A stretch of 64,000 nt of DNA from Aggregatibacter aphrophilus ATCC 33389 (GTDB taxonomy: Bacteria > Pseudomonadota > Gammaproteobacteria > Enterobacterales > Pasteurellaceae): contig NZ_LR134327.1 of NCBI RefSeq assembly GCF_900636915.1, positions 682,001-746,000 on the forward strand. The letters run 5' to 3'. Positions within the stretch are counted from its first letter, which is position 1. The number at the start of each line of letters is the position of its first letter. This document shows, in pieces, positions 42,104 through 49,181 of the stretch. Made by a program: the position numbers and the translations under genes. The notes beneath the pieces were generated by a model that made no database searches, was not told the DNA's origin, and saw only the letters and a program-made list of their open reading frames with translations.

Positions 42104-42131
42104 AACCGCACTTTACAATCTAAAGTGCGGT
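42104..42131. terminator. USS inverted repeat after immunity cassette 2
   Basis: AACCGCACTTTA / TAAAGTGCGGTC with a short loop (CAATC), followed by T-rich sequence. Confidence 0.75.
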
Positions 42132-42142
42132 CGAAATTTTTG

Positions 42143-43316
42143 TTATTTTTTCACTTCTCTTGGTAAACCCGTTTCTAAATCCAACCCGGTATCCACCCGA
42201 AGTCCTGCTTGGTTCGCCAGTTTCTGCATCAGTGCCTCACTCGGTTTTGGTGGGGCTTCCCCTTCATACCAACGCTGGAAGGCGATTTTACCGTCCCATT
42301 TCGGTAATTTTGCTGGGGGTAAGGGTACAATTTCGTCTAGGTCGGGGACTTTGGGTTGGAGGTAATCATAGCGTGATAGGTATGAACGAATCACGCTATA
42401 ACGTTTTGCTCGCTCATCATCAGGATGGGACATCAAGAAAATTAAAAGAATCCCTAGTTGTTTCTCGATTAAAACCGAGAGAAAGTGCTAATGCAGATAT
42501 CGTATCGCCATTTTTTACACCCTGATGATAACTCTTTACAGCTTCCGAATATTTTTTAGCTAATTCAAGGTTTGCACCTAAATTAGAGGATGCATTACCA
42601 ACGCCCTGTTCAGATGCACAAGTTCGCAACTGCTTAACTAACTCTAAGCGATACTTGAAGGCATCTTGAGTTTCCTCACTATCTTCTATATCTGCCAGCA
42701 TTTCAGCCACTGTATATTGTGCTTCTCGACTTCCTAAATCCGCTGCTTTTCTCAAATAAGCATATTTGCCGCCCTCTTCGGTACGTACTCCATAATCTTC
42801 ATCCAGATAACCATACAGATTATAGTACGCTGTCGCCGGCAATTGTTTTGCCAGTTCTTCATTGAGATTATGCACTTCCGTTTGTGGCATATCGGTGCTA
42901 ATGCGCCCGGTGTTTAACAGATATTGCAACCGCACATTAGCTTTATAATCGCCATTAGCGGCAGCAATGCGATAATAACGGGCTAACCCGTTCCATACAT
43001 CATCCCCCTTATCTCCCGTCCACATATTATGCAAATCGTGATAAAGTGCGTAGTTATATAATTGTTGAGTTTCTTTTGAGAGTGGCGGAAGTTCTTCTTT
43101 TTGACACGTAAATTCCAATGCTGCCAACTGTTTTAATTGTGCCATTTGTGTTTTCCTTTGTTGTTCTTTTTCCTTTATATCGCAGCGCTCAGGGCGCGGG
43201 CCAGAAGGCCCTCCTCCCAGAAATATTGGGTTACATTCTAAATAGCGATATAAAAAGAACAGCCCAATAATGCTAGCTAACAATAAAACCAGTAAAATTT
43301 TAAAACATTTTTTCAT
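42143..43316 (-). pseudogene. Immunity cassette 2: Sel1-like protein, single-base frameshift
   Basis: Starts MKKCFKILLV at 43316 and follows cassette 4 closely for ~295 codons to FNFLDV. It then stops after PS because of one extra C in GTCCCA (about 42429). The sequence goes on in another frame from HPDDERAKRYSVIRSYLS to the normal C-terminus (LPREVKK, ending 42143). Total length is 1174 bases, one more than the 1173 of intact 390-codon sisters. The truncated 298-residue product would keep the membrane helix and most repeats but lose the conserved last 75 residues. It could be a pseudogene or a variant that is still partly active. Confidence 0.8.
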
Positions 43317-43350
43317 TGGGCACCCTATTAGAACAACATCTCAAAATAAA

Positions 43351-43378
43351 ACCGCACTTTAAACATATAAAGTGCGGT
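43351..43378. terminator. USS inverted repeat after immunity cassette 1
   Basis: ACCGCACTTTA / TAAAGTGCGGT around loop AACATA, same as the units at 37234 and 38479. Confidence 0.8.
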
Positions 43379-43388
43379 CAATATTTTA

Positions 43389-44561
43389 TTATTTTTTTAC
43401 GGATTTCGGTAAATTTGTTTCTAAATCCAGTCCATTATCCACTCGAAGTCCTGCCTGATTCGCCAATTTCTGCATCAGTGCCTCACTCGGTTTAGGCGGG
43501 GCTTCCCCTTCATACCAACGCTGGAAGGCGATTTTACCATCCCATTCCGGTAATTTTGCCGGGGGCAATGGCACAATTTCGTCTAGGTCGGGGACTTTGG
43601 GGTGGAGATAATCATAGCGTGATAAGTATTTTGCAATAATTTCGTAACGACGTGAACGTTCTTTATCTTCAGGTATATTTAAAAAATACATATCATCATT
43701 TTTGTATTTACCACCAAAAGCCTTACTCAATCGACGGGCCGATGAGTCATGACCATTTTTTGTCCCTCGATGTAAAGCTACTAGAGCTTCGGAATATTTT
43801 TTATGAAATAGTAAACCTAGAGCTAATTCATTTGAAGCATCACCTAATCCTTGCTCTGATGCACAAGAGTACAAATCTTTTGCAATAGACATGCGATATT
43901 TAAAGGCCTCTTCACTCTCATTTGGGTCCTCTATATTCTCTAGCATTTCAGCCACTGTATATTGCGCTTCCCGGCTGCCTAAATCCGCTGCTTTTCTCAA
44001 ATAAGCATATTTACCGCCCTCTTCGGTACGTACTCCATAATCTTCATCCAAATAACCATATAGATTATAGTAGGCTGTCGCCAGCAATTGTTTTGCCAGT
44101 TCTTCATTGAGATTATGCACTTCCGTTTGTGGCATATCGGTGCTAATGCGCCCGGTGTTTAACAGATATTGCAACCGCACATTAGCTTTATAATCGCCAT
44201 TAGCCGCAGCAATGCGGTAATAACGAGCCAAGCCGTTCCATACTTCATCCCCTTTATCTCCCGTCCACATATTATGTAAGTCATGGTAAAGCGCGTAGTT
44301 ATATAATTGTTGAGTTTCTTCCGAAAGTGGCGGAAGTTCTTCTTTTTGACACGTAAATTCCAATGCTGCCAACTGTTCTAATTGTGCCATTTGTGTTTTC
44401 CTTTGTTGTTCTTTTTCCTTTATATCGCAGCGCTCAGGGCGCGGGCCAGAAGGCCCTCCTCCCAGAAATATTGGGTTACATTCTAAATAGCGATATAAAA
44501 AGAACAGCCCAATAATGCTAGCTAACAATAAAACCAGTAAAATTTTAAAACATTTTTTCAT
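43389..44561 (-). CDS. Immunity cassette 1: Sel1-like putative immunity protein (type B, alpha)
   Basis: 390 residues from ATG 44561, which overlaps the stop of the upstream phospholipase gene by one base (TGATG); a TTG one codon earlier is less likely. A membrane helix lies at residues 4-24, followed by the Sel1-like body. The variable segment YRMSIAKDLYSCASEQGLGD, ELALGLLFHKKYSEAL is closest to cassette 3, the gene equally coupled to the other phospholipase. The leader, in contrast, is the common MKKCFKILLVLLLAS form. It is the likely cognate immunity gene of the 44561-46630 effector, by coupling and analogy with PldB systems. Confidence 0.82.
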   Translation of the reverse strand: MKKCFKILLVLLLASIIGLFFLYRYLECNPIFLGGGPSGPRPERCDIKEKEQQRKTQMAQLEQLAALEFTCQKEELPPLSEETQQLYNYALYHDLHNMWTGDKGDEVWNGLARYYRIAAANGDYKANVRLQYLLNTGRISTDMPQTEVHNLNEELAKQLLATAYYNLYGYLDEDYGVRTEEGGKYAYLRKAADLGSREAQYTVAEMLENIEDPNESEEAFKYRMSIAKDLYSCASEQGLGDASNELALGLLFHKKYSEALVALHRGTKNGHDSSARRLSKAFGGKYKNDDMYFLNIPEDKERSRRYEIIAKYLSRYDYLHPKVPDLDEIVPLPPAKLPEWDGKIAFQRWYEGEAPPKPSEALMQKLANQAGLRVDNGLDLETNLPKSVKK

Positions 44562-46630
44562 CAATCTTTCCTTGAAACCTTTGGATTAGGTCTAAAAAAT
44601 TGACGTAGCGGATATAATGGTTTTGAGGATTTTTCTTTTTTTGCTTGTCGATTAGCATCAAGCAAGTCTTTCCATTCATCAAATGCACTTTCAGCCACAT
44701 TATAATCGTGCATACCATCCGGATTGGCTGCTGCATTCTTCTTGGTATGCAAACTCCACAACCGCTTGCGTAAATCACGTGCGACCTCGCCTGTTTGTAA
44801 AATAATGCCCAATTCGGTATCTTTTTCCATACTGCGCGTATTCAAGTTTGCCGAGCTAATAATGGTAAAGGTGTCATCCATAATCGTCACTTTCGAATGC
44901 ACATACACTTCCTGCCAGGCATTATCTGCCACCAATGTGCAAATATGCGCATTGATACCCGGTGTGTCTTTAAATTCATAACCTAGTTTTTGCGTAAATT
45001 GACGATCTTCTTCCGGTTCAGCAATATCACCTTTTTTGATCTTTTGTTTTTCGTTCTCTAAGTCTTTTTTACGAGACTCAATCTCGGCATCTAGCGCCTT
45101 TATCCTAGCTTTTCTCGTTTCATCCAATGGTCCCGGAACCCCCAAAGTCCCTTTGGGATTGGATAAAGCTATTCTAGATTTTTCTGTCTCTAACTCTTCT
45201 AAGTTTACGTTTCTAGCCACATTCGGCATCACATCCTGACGTCCTAACAATTTCAACATATTATTAGTAGTAAATGTACCTGAACCGATACCACTGTCCG
45301 ATGAATTTGTAACAACAAACCAATGAATGGGACCAGGTCTGCCTTTTCTCATGTTTTTCCAATGAGATAAAAACTCTTCAGCTAATACAGGCCAACGGAA
45401 ATATTGATTTTCAGTATAGATATAACTCGTTGTTTGTTGGATATTTTTTAAATAAACTTTCATAATATCCTTCACTCTAGGTTTATCGTAGGTACGTACT
45501 ATCTGAGCCTGTAATGTCATTCCGTCCATTCCCATATTGGGGTTAGGTTTAAAACTACTACGCTGAATGCCTTTTCTATCTTGAGTTAAATTTTCGCTCG
45601 AATCATAGTATCCTCGATTATCGAAAAAACCATCTCTATCCCAAGATTGACAAAAGTTATAATTTAAATCCCATAGTACTTCCCCTGTTACAATACTTGA
45701 TACATCTTGTAGGGGCGTATTAACATTTTTCCCTGCATTAGCAGCCTCTAAATTTCCGTAGATATGAGTACTACGATCCCAATAGTTATCCAACATATTG
45801 TGCTCCATCACAAAACCAACTGCTTTTTCGGGCTTTTTATAGTCAATTAAAACCATTTTTTGATGGTGTGTAGATGCCGCACTCAATGCTAATTCAGCAA
45901 GCCAGGGTAAATTCTTATCAGAATATCCTCCATTTGTTATATCGTTAAATAACGTTACTCGTCTGTTTTTATACTGAATTTTTTTTAAGCGTTCTTGATC
46001 TTTTGAAATTTTCCATAAATAAGGAAATCTTGCTTTATATTTCTCTTCTAATTCAGATGCGATTTTATCAAGTTTCTCACTATCTCCATCTGGCGAATTA
46101 CGAATCCTATCAAATGTTGTATGGAACTCTCCCCTAATTGCTTCATACCAATAAGCATCATATTCCATTTGTTCCTGAGAAATTTCCTTCGCAGCTCGAC
46201 CATAACCAATATAATGTCTATTCCCCAAATTTGCAGCATCTTCGGAGGTTGTTTGCACATCACCCCACATACTCCAAACAAGAAGTCTTACTTTTACATT
46301 GTTTAAGGCCATCTTAATAAGAAGATCACCTATTCGTAAAAATTTACCGTCTTTTTTGCGTTTAAAGTACATAGAAGGCTGAAAGCCCCAGATTGCAATA
46401 TCTATGGAAGAACTTGCATTCTCTATTTTGTCATAGATAGCCCCAAAAGCTTCCTCTCCATTAATTAATGCCCTGAATGTGGCTGGAACTTGCTTACTAT
46501 GTGCATCTGACATGCTAGGTTCAAACTCTTTTTTATCTTCCTCAGATAAAAACCAACTCAATCCAACTTTTGCCTTTGGCATATATTTGGAAGCTGGAAT
46601 TTGAATAGGCTTTTTTGTTACATCAGTCAT
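44561..46630 (-). CDS. Phospholipase-D-type T6SS effector (Tle5-like), copy 1
   Basis: 689 residues, no signal peptide. The HKD motifs are H256-x-K258-x4-D263 (HHQKMVLIDY, then AVGFVMEHNML) and H578-x-K580-x4-D585. The serine-asparagine part of the second motif reads SSANLN instead of the usual GSANLN seen in copy 2. The N-terminus (IPASKYMPKAKVGLSWFL) and the stretch VNTPLQDVSSIVTG are shared with copy 2. The region before the second motif (~480-545; LEELETEKSRI, IESRKKDLENEKQK) differs. It begins 14 bases after the intact vgrG and ends overlapping immunity cassette 1. The vgrG-effector-immunity order is the standard one for T6SS cargo modules. Confidence 0.88.
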   Translation of the reverse strand: MTDVTKKPIQIPASKYMPKAKVGLSWFLSEEDKKEFEPSMSDAHSKQVPATFRALINGEEAFGAIYDKIENASSSIDIAIWGFQPSMYFKRKKDGKFLRIGDLLIKMALNNVKVRLLVWSMWGDVQTTSEDAANLGNRHYIGYGRAAKEISQEQMEYDAYWYEAIRGEFHTTFDRIRNSPDGDSEKLDKIASELEEKYKARFPYLWKISKDQERLKKIQYKNRRVTLFNDITNGGYSDKNLPWLAELALSAASTHHQKMVLIDYKKPEKAVGFVMEHNMLDNYWDRSTHIYGNLEAANAGKNVNTPLQDVSSIVTGEVLWDLNYNFCQSWDRDGFFDNRGYYDSSENLTQDRKGIQRSSFKPNPNMGMDGMTLQAQIVRTYDKPRVKDIMKVYLKNIQQTTSYIYTENQYFRWPVLAEEFLSHWKNMRKGRPGPIHWFVVTNSSDSGIGSGTFTTNNMLKLLGRQDVMPNVARNVNLEELETEKSRIALSNPKGTLGVPGPLDETRKARIKALDAEIESRKKDLENEKQKIKKGDIAEPEEDRQFTQKLGYEFKDTPGINAHICTLVADNAWQEVYVHSKVTIMDDTFTIISSANLNTRSMEKDTELGIILQTGEVARDLRKRLWSLHTKKNAAANPDGMHDYNVAESAFDEWKDLLDANRQAKKEKSSKPLYPLRQFFRPNPKVSRKD

Positions 46631-46644
46631 TCTATAACCCTTTC

Positions 46645-49011
46645 TTACACTAGTTTTCCAATTAATTTTGCGTAGTTCTTGGCTTCTTCAAGCGCTTCTT
46701 TTATATTTTTTTCTGGATCTAAATAGAAGCCATGACTCATTATCTCATCCTTATCCGAATCATTGACAAACTCCTCAATCATCGGAATTTCATAATGAAT
46801 CCCATTAATAAATTTGACTTCATATTTTTCTACATTTTCTTCATGTGTAATTTCAATCTCACCCTTATCATCCGTCATACCCTTTCCGATTTCTTTCCCA
46901 TCTGCATATAACGTATAAGGCATACCAATTAGTGGCTGTTCAGAGTGTGGAGATAAGAAAAATTGTATCTGCATTAAAGGTGAATTTGGTGTATGGTTTT
47001 CTGTTTCGAAACGAGTAACAGCATCCGGCCCCCCATTTTCCCGAACCAATTCCCCCTCAATCCGCACATTCCCTATCAATGTAATCCCTTCTTGATTTAC
47101 CACAATCTCGCCCGCCGGGCCCTGCAGACGCACTTCCTCATAGCCCTCTATATTAAAATGCTTACAAATACTCTCCAGTAAATCACCGGCAAGCCATTCG
47201 CCATTCTGCGCCACTTCAATCGTGGTATCTTTACCCACCTTGATAATCGTGTCCGCATGCACGTTCACTTGGTAGTTATTGCCGATATTGAGAAGATTGT
47301 CTTTTTCGATTTTGCTGATGCGGTTGCGACCAATATGGCGCATTTGGTCTCGGTTGATAGTCAGGCTTTCATCCAGACCGACAGTTTCCATGCGGTCATG
47401 TCCGATATTCACGGTTTCGTTTCGACTCACCTGCTCCGTGCGGTCATGCCCTATTTGGCTGGTTTCGTCATGGTTGACGATATGGTTATGGTCTTTCTCT
47501 GCATGCAGAAAGATTTCTTCTTGACCTTTTTCATCTTCAAAACGTAATTCATTAAAGCCGTTGCCTTTATGCGTTTTTGATTTTATCGTCATCCGCGTTT
47601 TATGTTTCGGCAGCGGATAAGGTGGTTCGGTAGTGCTGTGATAGGTACGTCCGGTGATTATCGGTTGGTCCGGGTCACCCTCCAAGAAGTTGACAATGAC
47701 TTCTTGTCCGATGCGCGGCAGCATTTGACTGCCATACTGCGCACCCGCCCAACCCTGACTGACCCGCACCCAGCAAGAACTGTGTTCGTCATGACTGCCG
47801 ACTCTGTCCCACGGAAACCGGATTTTCACCCGGCCCCAGTCGTCACAATAGATTTCTTCCCCTTCCGGACCCACCACATGCGCCATTTGTGGACCGTCCA
47901 CTTTCGGTTTCGGTTGTGGCAGAGGTCGCCATTGCGTGGTGTGCGGTATCAGTTTAAGGTGGTTTTCATAACGATTACCTAACGCTCCCGCCTCTTCTTC
48001 TAAAATCCCATGTTGATAACCGCGATGTTCGATTGACACAATGAGCCAAGGGCGATTAAAGTCTGCTCTACGATGCCCTTCAAGCTCAAACACATACCCC
48101 GGCACTACCCGTAAATCATCTCCCTGAGCAAAGGCGACTTCCGCTTCACGACGCTCATACTCCAAACGATATTGACTAAAAGGTTTACCCTGTTCATCCC
48201 GTTTGTATCGTCCCGGGTAGTCGTACTTTTCATAAACGCCCGCAGAATTGACCGCACTTTGCCCCCCGAGGATATTTTGCCCTTGGGCAAGCGAAGACTG
48301 TTCTAAGTTATAGCGGGGATTGGTGAAGGTATAATCACGTAAGGTTTGGCTTTGTGGGGTAAGATTGGCTTCATAAGCGAAATGCCATAACGCGGCCTGC
48401 GGACGGTCGCCTGACGGCGTGGCGTTATAAAGCAAGGTGCCTTTATGCGGGGCGGTTTGGCTATCGTTGCAGAAATGTAAGAGATGGCTGTCCGCTTGAT
48501 GTTCAAAATAATAATAGGCGCCTTCTTCTGCCGCTAAACGTTCAATAAAGGCTAAATCCGTTTCCCGATATTGCACGCAATATTCTCGCACCCAATCCGC
48601 ATTCGTTAAACTGAAATCCACTTGCGAGACCTGATTCTTTTGCAACAGTGTACGGAGGATTTTTTCGCTGTTTTGCTGTTGGAAGATTTTATTATCCGAT
48701 TGATATCGCGCCCGACTTAACGACGGCTCAATTACCATTTTATACCGGGTTCGACTAAAACCGCTTTCGCCTTGCGCAAACCCTGTGACAATGCCCGAAA
48801 CATAACGCACTGGCGCCGAACCTTGCCAAAAGGTCAAGGTCGCTTCGTTATCTAACACATCGGAAAAAGAAGAGGCGGGGTTAAAGGCGGCTAGCTCCAA
48901 TTCTAAACGAAATAGTTGCGAAAGTCCCTCGGTTAATACAAAACTCACTACGTCAAATTCGGTATTACCATTGACTTTTAAGCTGTAACGGTAATCGGAT
49001 TGGGCCGACAT
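46645..49011 (-). CDS. vgrG: T6SS spike protein VgrG (TssI) with transthyretin-like C-terminal extension
   Basis: 788 residues. The gp27-like N-terminal domain (YSLKVNGNTEFDVVSFVLTE..ETDLAFIERLAAEEGAYYYF) is followed by the gp5 OB fold (MAHVVGPEGEEIYCDDWGRV). The triple beta-helix has repeated GHDR/IGRN units. After ~residue 680 there is an added tail: SEQPLIGMPYTLYADGKEIG, KGMTDDKGEIEI, then YEVKFINGIHYEIP. This resembles a transthyretin-like fold, the type of tail shown in enteroaggregative E. coli to bind a Tle lipase. It is directly upstream of phospholipase copy 1, so the tail is its likely dock. No other T6SS structural gene is in the window. Confidence 0.93.
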   Translation of the reverse strand: MSAQSDYRYSLKVNGNTEFDVVSFVLTEGLSQLFRLELELAAFNPASSFSDVLDNEATLTFWQGSAPVRYVSGIVTGFAQGESGFSRTRYKMVIEPSLSRARYQSDNKIFQQQNSEKILRTLLQKNQVSQVDFSLTNADWVREYCVQYRETDLAFIERLAAEEGAYYYFEHQADSHLLHFCNDSQTAPHKGTLLYNATPSGDRPQAALWHFAYEANLTPQSQTLRDYTFTNPRYNLEQSSLAQGQNILGGQSAVNSAGVYEKYDYPGRYKRDEQGKPFSQYRLEYERREAEVAFAQGDDLRVVPGYVFELEGHRRADFNRPWLIVSIEHRGYQHGILEEEAGALGNRYENHLKLIPHTTQWRPLPQPKPKVDGPQMAHVVGPEGEEIYCDDWGRVKIRFPWDRVGSHDEHSSCWVRVSQGWAGAQYGSQMLPRIGQEVIVNFLEGDPDQPIITGRTYHSTTEPPYPLPKHKTRMTIKSKTHKGNGFNELRFEDEKGQEEIFLHAEKDHNHIVNHDETSQIGHDRTEQVSRNETVNIGHDRMETVGLDESLTINRDQMRHIGRNRISKIEKDNLLNIGNNYQVNVHADTIIKVGKDTTIEVAQNGEWLAGDLLESICKHFNIEGYEEVRLQGPAGEIVVNQEGITLIGNVRIEGELVRENGGPDAVTRFETENHTPNSPLMQIQFFLSPHSEQPLIGMPYTLYADGKEIGKGMTDDKGEIEITHEENVEKYEVKFINGIHYEIPMIEEFVNDSDKDEIMSHGFYLDPEKNIKEALEEAKNYAKLIGKLV

Positions 49012-49181
49012 AAGAAAACTCCATTAATAAAAATGAAAACTAATTTAGTAAAATTTAATGCTGCTAAGTATATAGTTTTATGATTATAAATGCTAAATCT
49101 TATTCAATCTTAAATTAAGCACTTTTAATAAAATAAATATATATTTCATAAAATTGGATAAATAATATTTCATCACTTCTG
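49012..49181 (-). promoter_or_regulatory. AT-rich promoter region of the vgrG island
   Basis: These 170 bases between pbpC and vgrG are very AT-rich, with several TATAAT-like hexamers (for example near 49062-49075 and 49132-49145). They hold no open frame or USS. This is the only sizeable gap upstream of the minus-strand island, so its main promoter is expected here. The exact start site is not determinable by eye. Confidence 0.4.

Noticed and set aside
33466..43378. Regularly spaced short repeats that might suggest a CRISPR array
   Set aside because: They are USS inverted pairs about 1.2 kb apart at gene ends, not 25-40 bp repeats with spacers.
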